Source of the DNA: G963666895 sp963666895
GTDB taxonomy: Bacteria > Desulfobacterota > Desulfovibrionia > Desulfovibrionales > Desulfovibrionaceae
Assembly: GCA_963666895.2 (NCBI GenBank)
Contig: CAXXNS010000010.1
Coordinates: forward strand, 372,001 to 436,000
Direction: 5' to 3'
DNA: 64,000 nucleotides
The translations under genes were made by a program, and so were the position numbers. Under the pieces are notes generated by a model. The model saw only the letters and a program-made list of their open reading frames with translations. It had not been told where the DNA came from and made no database searches. Shown here piece by piece: positions 38,448-46,253 of this stretch (position 1 is the first letter of the stretch; the number at the start of each line of letters is the position of its first letter).

Positions 38448-39368
38448 ATGAACGAACCCACCCTGACCCACAAGGACCTGGCACGGGACGTGGGCGTGTC
38501 CGAAACCACCATCAAGAGTTACCGCCGCAAATTCCCGGGCTTCGTGCCCGTGGCCGGGTACGGCAAACCCATCCGGTTCAAGCCCGAGGCCCTGGACGTG
38601 TGCCAAGCCATCCGGGAGGCCTTCAACGAGGGCCTGTCCGTGGGCGAGACCGAACGCCGGCTCAAGGAAAAATTCAAACAATACCCGCAGCCCCGTCCGG
38701 CCCGGGACCTGCGCCGTAGCGGCGGGGTTTCCGATGCGGCCCTGGAGCAGGCCATGGAGCAGGCCATGGAGCGCGTGGTGGACCGTCTGGCCGCCAAGCT
38801 GGACGAGTTGGTCCAGGCCCAGAACCACCGGCTGGACGCCATGGAGCGGGCCCTGGAGGGCCTGGGCGCGCGCATGGCCGAGGGCAAACCGGCCGAACCG
38901 GGCGCGGACACCCGGGCCGATACCCGCGTACGAGCCAAGAAGATCGTCAACGTGCGCTCCCCCGAGGGCCACGTGGACTCCTACGCCCTGGAGGACGAGG
39001 AGGGCTCGGACGAGAACGGGCTGGCCGCGCCACCGCCGGAGTTCCTGTCCCTGCCCGTGGTCATCCGCACGGAACAGGGCGAGTTCCTGGGCGTGCCGGG
39101 CAAGCTGGAAGTGACCCCGTTCGTGCGCGTGCTCGAGGACATGGGCCGCGAACAGGGGGCCGTGCTCACCAAGTGGGTCCAGGCCGGGGACGACTGGATC
39201 TTCGACCTCACCCGGGGGGACGGCGTGCGCCTGGAGCACCACTTCTCGGCCACGGTCACGCCCCGGGGCAACGAGGTGGCCAACCTGGCCCGGCTGGACG
39301 TGGACGGCGAGCGCACCAGCTGGCCCACCCTGGTGGACTACTTCCGGCGCATCAAGGACCGGCTCTAG
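38448..39368 (+). CDS. MerR-type helix-turn-helix regulator with coiled coil and unknown C-terminal domain
   Basis: This 306-aa protein has an N-terminal MerR-like winged-helix (residues 1-60): THKDLARDVGVSETTIKSYRRKFPGFVPVAGYGKPIRFKPEALDVCQAIREAF. A coiled coil (residues about 95-150, with AMEQAMERVVDRLAAKLDELVQAQNHRLDAME) follows, then a charged linker and a C-terminal domain (residues 205-306) with no recognised motif. The coiled coil indicates dimerisation. The gene has a strong AAAGGAGGG site and a palindromic operator-like dyad at its presumed start. The ligand is unknown. It is followed directly by repeat copy B: the stop TAG ends at 39368 and the repeat starts at 39369. Confidence 0.75.
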   Translation: MNEPTLTHKDLARDVGVSETTIKSYRRKFPGFVPVAGYGKPIRFKPEALDVCQAIREAFNEGLSVGETERRLKEKFKQYPQPRPARDLRRSGGVSDAALEQAMEQAMERVVDRLAAKLDELVQAQNHRLDAMERALEGLGARMAEGKPAEPGADTRADTRVRAKKIVNVRSPEGHVDSYALEDEEGSDENGLAAPPPEFLSLPVVIRTEQGEFLGVPGKLEVTPFVRVLEDMGREQGAVLTKWVQAGDDWIFDLTRGDGVRLEHHFSATVTPRGNEVANLARLDVDGERTSWPTLVDYFRRIKDRL

Positions 39369-39493
39369 CAGGCCGTTGAAATTCCCGCCATGGCTTCGTT
39401 GCCTCGAAAAGTTCAAACCCTCGCGTACGGACAGGGTACGCGTCGGTCTTGAACTTTTCTCGCGCCTTGCCCTGACGGTTTTTGAACGGCCTG
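39369..39493. repeat. Dispersed palindromic intergenic repeat, copy B (125 bp)
   Basis: It is the inverted-orientation relative of 12110-12233. It starts CAGGCCGTTGAA and ends TTGAACGGCCTG, with an inner dyad AAAGTTCAAACCCTCGCG / ACGCGTCGGTCTTGAACTTT. It starts immediately after the preceding stop codon and ends 43 bp before the next ATG. The two copies match end to end in opposite orientation. Confidence 0.85.
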
Positions 39494-39536
39494 TTCAGAA
39501 GGTTTTTCATCGTCTGGATTTCAATCCGGAGGACTC

Positions 39537-40484
39537 ATGAGGGCGGCCGAACTCCACGCCAGGGGGGAGCTGGTCCCCAGGGCCGAGGCGGCCGTGGCCC
39601 GGCTGGCGGCGTGCGACCTCTGCCCCCGAAACTGCGGGGTGGACCGCGCCGCCGGACAGACCGGGTTCTGCGGCATTGGCCGCAAGGCCCGCATCGCCTC
39701 CTATCATCTGCACCTTGGCGAGGAAACGCCCCTGGTGGGCGAGGTCGGCTCGGGCACCATCTTTTTCGCCGGGTGCAACCTGGGCTGCGTGTTCTGCCAG
39801 AACGCGGACATCTCCCAGCCGGGCGACATGGACCGCGTCGGCCTGGAAGCGAGCCCCGAGGAACTGGCCGGGGTCATGCTGGAGCTTGAACGCCAGGGCG
39901 CGGCCAACATCAACCTGGTCACGCCCAGCCACGTGGCCGCCCAGATCCTGGAGGCCCTGCCCATGGCCCTGGACAACGGCCTGAACCTGCCCCTGGTCTG
40001 GAACACCAGCGCCTACGACGAGCCGGACACCTTGCGGCTGCTGGACGGGGTGGTGGACATCTACATGCCCGACGCCAAAATCTGGGACCCGGACACGGCC
40101 GCACGGCTGCTCCAGGCCCGCGACTACCCGGACAAGGCCCGGGCCGCCATCGCCGAGATGCATAGGCAGGCGGGAGACCTGGACCTGGACCAAAACGGCC
40201 TGGCCGCAAGCGGGCTCCTGGTCCGCCACCTGGTCATGCCGAACGGCCTGGCCGGGACAGGAGAATGGATGGACTTCCTGGCCGAGTTGTCCAAAAACAC
40301 CTATCTCAACCTCATGGACCAGTACCGGCCCTGCCACAAGGCCCTGGAACACGAAGACTTGGCCCGCCCGATCACGGGTTCCGAGATGCGCCAAGCCCGC
40401 AGCCGGGCCAGGGACGCGGGCCTGACCCGGCTCGACCGCTCGGAAGAGCGTATTTCCCTGCTCTTCAAACACCTCTTACATTAA
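39537..40484 (+). CDS. Radical SAM protein, PflA-like (COG1313)
   Basis: This 315-aa radical SAM enzyme has the [4Fe-4S] motif CNLGCVFC with C80, C84 and C87. An N-terminal cluster of cysteines (CDLCPRNCGVDRAAGQTGFCGIG, residues 26-45) may bind a second cluster or zinc. The barrel continues to NLVTPSHVAAQILEAL, WNTSAYDEPDTLRLLDGVVDIYMPDAK and NLMDQYRPCHKA. The family (pyruvate-formate-lyase-activating-enzyme homologues) is widespread in anaerobes, but the substrate is unassigned. The ATG at 39537 follows CCGGAGGACTC. The TAA stop is inside a perfect 14-bp palindrome (40476-40489). It begins 43 bp after the repeat. Confidence 0.88.
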   Translation: MRAAELHARGELVPRAEAAVARLAACDLCPRNCGVDRAAGQTGFCGIGRKARIASYHLHLGEETPLVGEVGSGTIFFAGCNLGCVFCQNADISQPGDMDRVGLEASPEELAGVMLELERQGAANINLVTPSHVAAQILEALPMALDNGLNLPLVWNTSAYDEPDTLRLLDGVVDIYMPDAKIWDPDTAARLLQARDYPDKARAAIAEMHRQAGDLDLDQNGLAASGLLVRHLVMPNGLAGTGEWMDFLAELSKNTYLNLMDQYRPCHKALEHEDLARPITGSEMRQARSRARDAGLTRLDRSEERISLLFKHLLH

Positions 40485-40489
40485 TGTAA
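40476..40489. promoter_or_regulatory. Perfect 14-bp palindrome over the radical SAM stop codon
   Basis: TTACATTAATGTAA is a perfect palindrome covering the TAA stop. It might be an operator for the glnA region 250 bp downstream, or merely chance, since half of it is coding. No known regulator consensus is recognised. Confidence 0.3.
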
Positions 40490-40660
40490 CCGTCTCCAGC
40501 CCCTGTCTGCCAAGGCTTTTTTTGGCGTTTACAAAATTGTCGCACGGTTTGGCGTTTTTTCCGGAGTATTTTACACTTTTGTGAGAAAAATCCCGTGATT
40601 TCGGCCCGCTCGCTCACTCCCCCTCTCCCAACCTGTCGATATGGTTACTCTAATACAAAT

Positions 40661-40676
40661 TGGCACCCATTTTGTT
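40661..40676 (+). promoter_or_regulatory. Sigma-54-like promoter of glnA
   Basis: TGGCACCCATTTTGTT fits TGGCAC-N5-TTGCA at the -24 end perfectly. The -12 dinucleotide is GT (40674-40675) rather than GC, at the correct ten-base spacing from GG (40662-40663). glnA is often sigma-54-dependent. The start would lie near 40687. Confidence 0.5.
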
Positions 40677-40698
40677 AATTTCGGGGTCCGGAACATAC

Positions 40699-40710
40699 CG
40701 CCACGTGGCG
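40699..40710. repeat. 12-bp palindrome CGCCACGTGGCG in the glnA leader
   Basis: CGCCACGTGGCG is perfectly symmetric and lies between the predicted sigma-54 start and the glnA ribosome site. It could be a hairpin with a tight turn or a dimer-binding site. In this GC-rich genome a 12-bp palindrome can arise by chance. Confidence 0.4.
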
Positions 40711-40738
40711 AAAACCCATTAATTGGAGGAGTGACTAC

Positions 40739-42082
40739 ATGGAAATCCCGGTTTTCAACTGCAAAAACGCCGACGACGTGCTGAAAGCGATCAAGGACTA
40801 CAACGTCAGTTTTATCCAGTATTGGTTCGTCGACATCCTGGGCACCCTGAAATCTTTCCAGATCACCCCGAACGAGGTCGAGGCCTCCTTTGAGGAAGGC
40901 ATGGGCTTCGACGGTTCGTCCATCCTGGGCTTCTGCCGCATCGACGAGTCCGACATGGTGGCCCTGCCCGACCCGACCACCTTCCAGATCTGCTCCTGGC
41001 GCCCCACGGACAAGCCGGTCGCCCGCATGTTCTGCGACGTGGTCAACCCCGACCTGACCCCCTTCCATGCCGACTCCCGCTACGTGCTCAAGAAGGTCCT
41101 GGCCAAGGCCGCCGAGAAGGGCTACACCGCCTACCTCGGACCCGAGCTCGAGTTCTTCACCTTTGCCGACGACATGGACACCGAGATCCTGGACCGCGGC
41201 GGCTACTTCGACGCTCCCCCGCTGGACCTGGGCAACAACATCCGCCGCGACATCATCTTCGCCCTGGAAGGCATGGGCATGCAGGTGGAGTACTCCCACC
41301 ACGAAGTCGCCCCCTCCCAGCACGAGATCGACCTGCGCTACGCCGAGGCCCTGAAGATGGCCGACATCGCCATGACCTACCGCGTGGTGGTCAAGGAAAC
41401 GGCCCGCAAGCACGGCTGCTACGCCACCTTCATGCCCAAACCGATCTTCGGTGAGAACGGCTCCGGCATGCACTGCCACCAGTCCCTGTTCAAGAACGGC
41501 AAGAACGCCTTCTACGACGCTTCCGACAAGTACCATCTGTCCGCCGAGGGCAAAGCGTACATCGCCGGCATCCTGAAGCACGCCCCCGAGTTCGTGTGCC
41601 TGACCAACCAGTGGGTCAACTCCTACAAGCGCCTGGTGCCCGGCTACGAGGCCCCGGTGTACATCGCCTGGGCGCGCCGCAACCGCTCCGCCCTGGTCCG
41701 CGTGCCCATGTACAAGCCCGGCAAGGAGTTGGCCACCCGCATGGAGCTCAGGTGCCCCGACCCGGCCGCCAACCCGTACCTGGCCTTCGCCGTCATGCTG
41801 GCCGCCGGCCTCAAGGGCATCGAGGAAGGTTACTCCCTGCCCGCGCCGGTCGAGGACGACATCTTCGAGATGAACGCCAAGCAGCTCAAGCGCCACAAGA
41901 TCAAGGCCCTGCCCGGTTCCCTGTACGAGGCGGCCATGAACCTGAACAAATCCAAGTTCGTCAAGGACGTCCTGGGCGAGACGCTCCACGCCAGCATCGT
42001 GGAGAACAAGATCGCCGAGTGGGACGAGTACCGCACCCAGGTCACCGAGTACGAAATCGACAAGTACCTGCCCGTGCTGTAA
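40739..42082 (+). CDS. glnA: Type I glutamine synthetase
   Basis: This 447-aa enzyme makes glutamine from glutamate, ammonia and ATP. It has the N-terminal beta-grasp domain (MEIPVFNCKNADDVLKAIKDYNVSFIQYWFVDILG, then FDGSSILGF). The catalytic domain has GPELEFFTF, the metal-binding HEVAPSQHEID and GSGMHCHQSL, KRLVPGYEAPVYIAWARRNRSALVRVP and CPDPAANPYLAFAVMLAAG. Its length, around 450 aa without a long C-terminal extension, matches the GS-I alpha group, which is regulated by feedback inhibition rather than adenylylation. The ATG has GGAGGAGTGACTAC upstream. Its leader shows a sigma-54-like promoter. The terminator at 42112 follows. Confidence 0.96.
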   Translation: MEIPVFNCKNADDVLKAIKDYNVSFIQYWFVDILGTLKSFQITPNEVEASFEEGMGFDGSSILGFCRIDESDMVALPDPTTFQICSWRPTDKPVARMFCDVVNPDLTPFHADSRYVLKKVLAKAAEKGYTAYLGPELEFFTFADDMDTEILDRGGYFDAPPLDLGNNIRRDIIFALEGMGMQVEYSHHEVAPSQHEIDLRYAEALKMADIAMTYRVVVKETARKHGCYATFMPKPIFGENGSGMHCHQSLFKNGKNAFYDASDKYHLSAEGKAYIAGILKHAPEFVCLTNQWVNSYKRLVPGYEAPVYIAWARRNRSALVRVPMYKPGKELATRMELRCPDPAANPYLAFAVMLAAGLKGIEEGYSLPAPVEDDIFEMNAKQLKRHKIKALPGSLYEAAMNLNKSKFVKDVLGETLHASIVENKIAEWDEYRTQVTEYEIDKYLPVL

Positions 42083-42111
42083 GCCTTCCGCATCTGACGC
42101 ACAAACGGTAC

Positions 42112-42138
42112 GGGGGCCCTTCGGGGCCCCCTTTTTTT
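42112..42138 (+). terminator. Rho-independent terminator after glnA
   Basis: GGGGGCCC and GGGCCCCC form an 8-bp stem with a TTCG loop, followed by seven T residues. It starts 30 bases after the glnA stop. Confidence 0.95.
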
Positions 42139-42155
42139 GTACTTTTTCCGCGGGC

Positions 42156-43325
42156 TCAGAAGTCCCAGCGCTTGCGCCGCAGCCAGGAATAGGAGCGCAG
42201 GCCGTGCACCATCTCGGCCAGCCGCGCGTTGGGAAAGGTGAAGAACAGCTTCAGGGGCCAGGGCCCCAGCACGTTCAGCAGGCCGAGCATGGTCCAGCGC
42301 AGCCGGTTGGAAGCGGCCAGCTCGGGCAGCACGTCGCCTCGCAGCCGGGCCAGATAGGCCTCCACCGGGTCGGGATGGTCCGGGTTGGTTTCCAGGGCCT
42401 CCAGGGCGGACCGGGCCGCGTGGCGTCCGCTCTGCAGGGCGTAGAAGATGCCCTCGCCCAGGGTGGGTTCCACCAGTCCGGCCGCGTCCCCGCAGAGCAG
42501 GGTCCGGCCGTGCCCGGGCCGGGCCAGGTAGTTGCCGTAGGGCAGGGGGTGGCCTTCCAGGTTCAGGCCGCCGGGGTCCAGGCCCAGGAAGGAGAAAAAT
42601 GTTTCCGTGGCCCGGGCGAACGGCAGGTCCGGGTCGGCCAGGGCGCACTGTCCCGTGACCAGGTGGTCGCGGTTGGGAAAGACCCAGCCGTATCCGGCCC
42701 GCACGAAGCCCAGATACAGCCGGGGATGGTCCAGGTCGCGCAGCGTGGCCGGGGCCGCGTCCCGGAGAATCCGGCATTCCACGGCCCGGGCCATGCCCTT
42801 GTTCCAGGCCCGGCGGTCCTCTCTGGTCAGGGGCAGGGAGCGGCGCACGCGGCTGGCCACGCCGTCGCAGCCCAGCAGTACACGGCCGCTGAATACCCGG
42901 CCGTCGACTGTTGCCACCTCGCCGGTCTCGGGGCTAGAGTGTCGCACCTGGGTCTGCTCCATCAGCCGGACCCCGGCCTCCACGGCCCGCCGGACCAGGA
43001 GGTGATCCAGGGCGGCGCGATCCACGAGTACGAAGGGCTGTGCGGACCGTCCCCGAGCCACGGCCCCCCCCTTGTACTGGACGGCGTAGCGGTGGGTGCG
43101 GTGGTGCACGATGTTGTCCTGCTCCAGGTCCTCCAGCGCCAGGCCGAAGACCTTGGCCAGGGCCTGCATGGTTTTCCAGGTCAACAGCCCGCCACAGAGC
43201 TTGGCCCGTGGAAAGCGGGCCTTGTCCAGCAGGGCCACGGACAGGCCGTGCCCGGCCAGAATCGTGGCCGCGGCGCTCCCGGCCGGTCCGGCCCCGGCCA
43301 CCACTGCGTCAAAGGTGTCGCTCAT
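42156..43325 (-). CDS. FAD-dependent oxidoreductase, geranylgeranyl-reductase family
   Basis: This 389-aa flavoprotein starts with the FAD-binding motif DAVVAGAGPAGSAAATILAGHGLSVALLDK (GxGxxG followed by an acidic residue). It has CGGLLTWK and the second FAD motif TLLCGDAAGLVEPTLGEGIFYAL, which contains GD. These place it among geranylgeranyl reductase/FixC-like enzymes, which reduce isoprenoid double bonds or feed electrons to quinones. The ATG at 43325 follows GGGGGGAAGAGC. It is a single gene with its own 83-bp divergent gap to the HAD gene. The native substrate (menaquinone, chlorophyll-type or lipid side chain) cannot be assigned. Confidence 0.83.
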   Translation of the reverse strand: MSDTFDAVVAGAGPAGSAAATILAGHGLSVALLDKARFPRAKLCGGLLTWKTMQALAKVFGLALEDLEQDNIVHHRTHRYAVQYKGGAVARGRSAQPFVLVDRAALDHLLVRRAVEAGVRLMEQTQVRHSSPETGEVATVDGRVFSGRVLLGCDGVASRVRRSLPLTREDRRAWNKGMARAVECRILRDAAPATLRDLDHPRLYLGFVRAGYGWVFPNRDHLVTGQCALADPDLPFARATETFFSFLGLDPGGLNLEGHPLPYGNYLARPGHGRTLLCGDAAGLVEPTLGEGIFYALQSGRHAARSALEALETNPDHPDPVEAYLARLRGDVLPELAASNRLRWTMLGLLNVLGPWPLKLFFTFPNARLAEMVHGLRSYSWLRRKRWDF

Positions 43326-43408
43326 GCTCTTCCCCCCAGCAATGAGGGGAAAACTACCGGGATTCAAGACGCGAGGCAAGATTCTCACTCAACCAAGGAC
43401 GCCGTGAT

Positions 43409-44101
43409 ATGCCCCCCCACCCCCTGCGAGCCGTGATCTTCGACTTCGACGGCACCCTGGCCGAACTGCACATCGACTTCACCGCGCTGCGCCACAAGAT
43501 CGAGGCCCTGGCCGAGGCCATGCTCGACGCCCGGCCCAAGCCCTCGGACCTGCCCGTGCTGGAATGGCTGGACGTTCTGGCCGAGCAAGCCGAGCAAAGC
43601 CACGGCCGGGACACGGCCCTGGAGCTCCACTGCCGGGGACGGCTCATCGTCCAGGCCGTGGAGCTGGACGCGGCCCGGCAAGGCAAGGTGTTTCCCTACT
43701 CCCGGCGGGTGCTGGCCGGGCTGGCCCGCCGCCGCGTGGCCTCGGGCATCATCACCCGCAATTCCACGGCAGCGGTGCTCAAGGTCTTTCCGGAGATTCG
43801 GGATTGCTGCGACGTGTTCCTGCCCCGGGAGGACGCGCCCGCGCTCAAGCCCGACCCGGCCCACCTGCTGGCCGCCCTGTCGCGGCTGGGCGTGGAGCCC
43901 GAACAGGCCCTGATGGTCGGGGACCACCCCCTGGACATCGAGACCGGACAGCGGGCCGGAAGCCGGACGGCGGCCGTGGCCACGGGACGCCTGGCCCTGG
44001 ACGATCTGGCCGAGGAGAGCCCGGACTTCCTGGCCAAGGACGCCGAGGAGCTGGTCCGGCTCCTGGTCTCCGAGGGCTGGCTGCCCCACCCGGCCATCTG
44101 A
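43409..44101 (+). CDS. HAD-superfamily phosphatase (phosphoglycolate-phosphatase-like)
   Basis: This 230-aa hydrolase has the four HAD motifs. Motif I is VIFDFDGTLAEL, with the nucleophile Asp and the acid-base Asp two residues later. Motif II is GIITRNS. Motif III is in ALKPDPAH, with the conserved Lys. Motif IV is MVGDHPLDIETGQRAGSRT, with the metal-binding acidic pair. The cap is an alpha-helical type between motifs I and II. Family members dephosphorylate sugar phosphates such as phosphoglycolate or beta-phosphoglucose. The ATG follows AAGGACGCCGTGAT. It converges on the DUF362 gene with a three-base gap. Confidence 0.87.
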   Translation: MPPHPLRAVIFDFDGTLAELHIDFTALRHKIEALAEAMLDARPKPSDLPVLEWLDVLAEQAEQSHGRDTALELHCRGRLIVQAVELDAARQGKVFPYSRRVLAGLARRRVASGIITRNSTAAVLKVFPEIRDCCDVFLPREDAPALKPDPAHLLAALSRLGVEPEQALMVGDHPLDIETGQRAGSRTAAVATGRLALDDLAEESPDFLAKDAEELVRLLVSEGWLPHPAI

Positions 44102-44104
44102 CCC

Positions 44105-45226
44105 CTAAATCTTGACCAAATCGTATTTCCTGGACCCCAGGCCGATGGCCTCGGCATAGGCCAGGCCCAGGTCCGCGGGCACGTGCGTGTGCAGGGCCGC
44201 GAACTTACAGGTCCCGGGCACGTAGTCCTTGGGCAGCTTGCTCCCGGCCAGGGCCGGAGCCGCAGCCACCAGGTCCACGCTGGCCTGGTCCACGGCCACC
44301 GGGTCCAGGGAGGCCAGCACGCCCACGTCCGGACAGAGCGGCGCGTCCGTGAAACCCACACAGTCACAGTCCGGCACCACGTCGGTGACGAAGTTGACGT
44401 GCAGGCCGGGGCCGCGCTTGGTGGCCAGCGCGCCCGCGCAGTACTCCATCATGCGCTCCAGGAACGCCTGCACGTCTGTCTTCCAGTCGATGTACAGCCC
44501 GCCGGTCTTGCAGGCCAGGAAACAGCCGCCGCAGCCAACGCACTTCTCCTGGTCCACCTCGATGCGCTCCTCCCCGTCCGCATTGGGGGTCAGGCGCAGA
44601 GCCCCGGCCGCGCAGATGGACACGCAGGCGCCGCAGCCAACGCACTTGTCCCGGTCCGCGGCCGGACCCGTGGTCAAGTGCTGGTGCATCTTGCCCTGCT
44701 TGCTGGCGCTGCCCATGCCGATGTTCTTGAGCGCGCCGCCGAACCCGGCCAGCTCGTGGCCCTTGACGTGGTTCACGGACACCAGCACGTCGGCCTCGGC
44801 GATGTCGCCCGCGATCCAGGCCGTGTCCACGTGGCGGCCGTTCACCTCCACGCCCTTCTGGTAGCCGCCCTTGAGCCCGTCCGCGATGAGCACCGGGCAA
44901 CCCGTGACGAACGGCTCGAACCCATGCGCCGCGGCCACCAGGGCGTGGGACACGGCCTCGCCGCGCTGGCCCACGTACAGGGTGCTGGCGTCGGTCAGGA
45001 AAGGCTTGGCCCCGGCCTTGGCCAGGTGGTCCACGATGGCCCGCAGCCAGATGGGCCGGACATACCCGGTCACTCCGGCCTCGCCAAAGTGGATCTTGAT
45101 GGCCGCCAGGTCGCCCTGGCGCACCTGGTCCGCGAACCCGGTGGACCTGAGCAGCCGTTCCATGCGCGTGGCATAGGGCGACTTCATGTTGGCCCGCAGG
45201 TTCCAGTAATACACGGTACTGGCCAT
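44105..45226 (-). CDS. DUF362 protein with two [4Fe-4S] ferredoxin motifs
   Basis: This 373-aa protein consists of a DUF362 domain (residues about 10-185 and 250-373) around a di-cluster ferredoxin insert. The cluster ligands are C195-C198-C201-C205 (CVGCGACVSIC) and C229-C232-C235-C239 (CVGCGGCFLAC), each with the CxxCxxCxxxC spacing. The DUF362 part has IKIHFGEAGVTGYVRP, NHVKGHELAGFGGALKNIGMGSAS and SLDPVAVDQASVDLV. The family is common in strict anaerobes and archaea; no specific reaction is known. AAGGAG sits upstream of the ATG at 45226. It lies in an operon-like position 51 bp after dapF on the same strand. Confidence 0.88.
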   Translation of the reverse strand: MASTVYYWNLRANMKSPYATRMERLLRSTGFADQVRQGDLAAIKIHFGEAGVTGYVRPIWLRAIVDHLAKAGAKPFLTDASTLYVGQRGEAVSHALVAAAHGFEPFVTGCPVLIADGLKGGYQKGVEVNGRHVDTAWIAGDIAEADVLVSVNHVKGHELAGFGGALKNIGMGSASKQGKMHQHLTTGPAADRDKCVGCGACVSICAAGALRLTPNADGEERIEVDQEKCVGCGGCFLACKTGGLYIDWKTDVQAFLERMMEYCAGALATKRGPGLHVNFVTDVVPDCDCVGFTDAPLCPDVGVLASLDPVAVDQASVDLVAAAPALAGSKLPKDYVPGTCKFAALHTHVPADLGLAYAEAIGLGSRKYDLVKI

Positions 45227-45277
45227 GTTCTCGGCTCCTTGTCGGTGGGGGGACCGCAGCGCCGGAATGGTGCCGGA

Positions 45278-46141
45278 CTACAACGTCAGGGCCAGGGAAT
45301 CCAGGTACAGGTCCCCGGAAAAGACCAGGGTGGCCGCGCCCTGGAGAAAGACCCCTTCCTTGCGCAGGAACACGGCCAGGGTCTCGCCGCCCGTGGTGGT
45401 GGCCCGAGCCGAGGGCCCGGTCAGGCCCAGCTCGTTGCACACCAGTTGGCAGGCCACCACGCCCGTGCCGCAGGCGTAGGTCTCGGCCTCCACGCCGCGC
45501 TCGTAGGTCCGCACCAGCAGGGTTTCTGTGTCCTTGACCTGGACGAAGTTGACGTTGGTTCCGGCCGGGGCGAAGGCGTCGTTGTACCGGATGGCCAGGC
45601 CCACGGTGTGCACGTCCACGGTGGTCACGTCGTTCACCGGCACCACCACGTGGGGCACGCCGGAGTTGACGAAGTGGACCTCGAAGGCCTCGTCGTCCAG
45701 GCTGATGGTCTTGTTGGTCTCCATGCCCTGGGGCGGGGTCAGCTGCACCTGAACCTGCCCGGCGTCCGCGCCCTCGGTCAGGACCTTGGCCCGGATGGGT
45801 CCGGCGTCCGTGCCGAACACGTGCTCGGCCGGGGCCAGGCCCAAAGCGTGGGCCAGCTTGGCCGCGCAGCGCGAGGCGTTGCCGCACATCTCGGCCCGGG
45901 AGCCGTCGGAGTTGAAGAAGTGCCACATGTAGTCCAGGTCGGACCCGGCCGGGGCGTGGTCCAGGAAGAAGATGCCGTCCGCGGACACGCCGAACGCCCG
46001 GGCGCAGACCCTGGATGCCCACAAGGGCATGGCCGCGGGCGCGAGCTTGAGCTCTCGGTTGTCCATGGCCACGAAATCATTGCCGCTGCCCTGCATCTTC
46101 CAGAACGGCACGCTCGGTCCGAATCCCTGCAATACGCCCAT
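45278..46141 (-). CDS. dapF: Diaminopimelate epimerase
   Basis: This 287-aa PLP-independent enzyme interconverts LL- and meso-diaminopimelate for lysine and peptidoglycan synthesis. The two catalytic cysteines are C86 in EMCGNASRC and C224 in TYACGTGVVA. FWKMQGSGNDF at the start and FVNSGVPHVVV are also conserved. The ATG at 46141 has AAAGGAG ten bases upstream; the frame is open to 46189. The N-terminus has about ten extra residues compared with E. coli DapF (MGVLQGFGPSVP). The next gene upstream on the same strand (helicase-exonuclease) ends 113 bp away. Confidence 0.95.
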   Translation of the reverse strand: MGVLQGFGPSVPFWKMQGSGNDFVAMDNRELKLAPAAMPLWASRVCARAFGVSADGIFFLDHAPAGSDLDYMWHFFNSDGSRAEMCGNASRCAAKLAHALGLAPAEHVFGTDAGPIRAKVLTEGADAGQVQVQLTPPQGMETNKTISLDDEAFEVHFVNSGVPHVVVPVNDVTTVDVHTVGLAIRYNDAFAPAGTNVNFVQVKDTETLLVRTYERGVEAETYACGTGVVACQLVCNELGLTGPSARATTTGGETLAVFLRKEGVFLQGAATLVFSGDLYLDSLALTL

Positions 46142-46253
46142 GACTGCCCGCTCCTTTCCTGTTTGCCCTCGGCTTTTCGCCCCTGGCACTTTCTTACAGA
46201 CCGGGCCCGGCTGGTCAACCGCAAAGGCGCGGGTCCGCCCGGATCAGCCCGGA

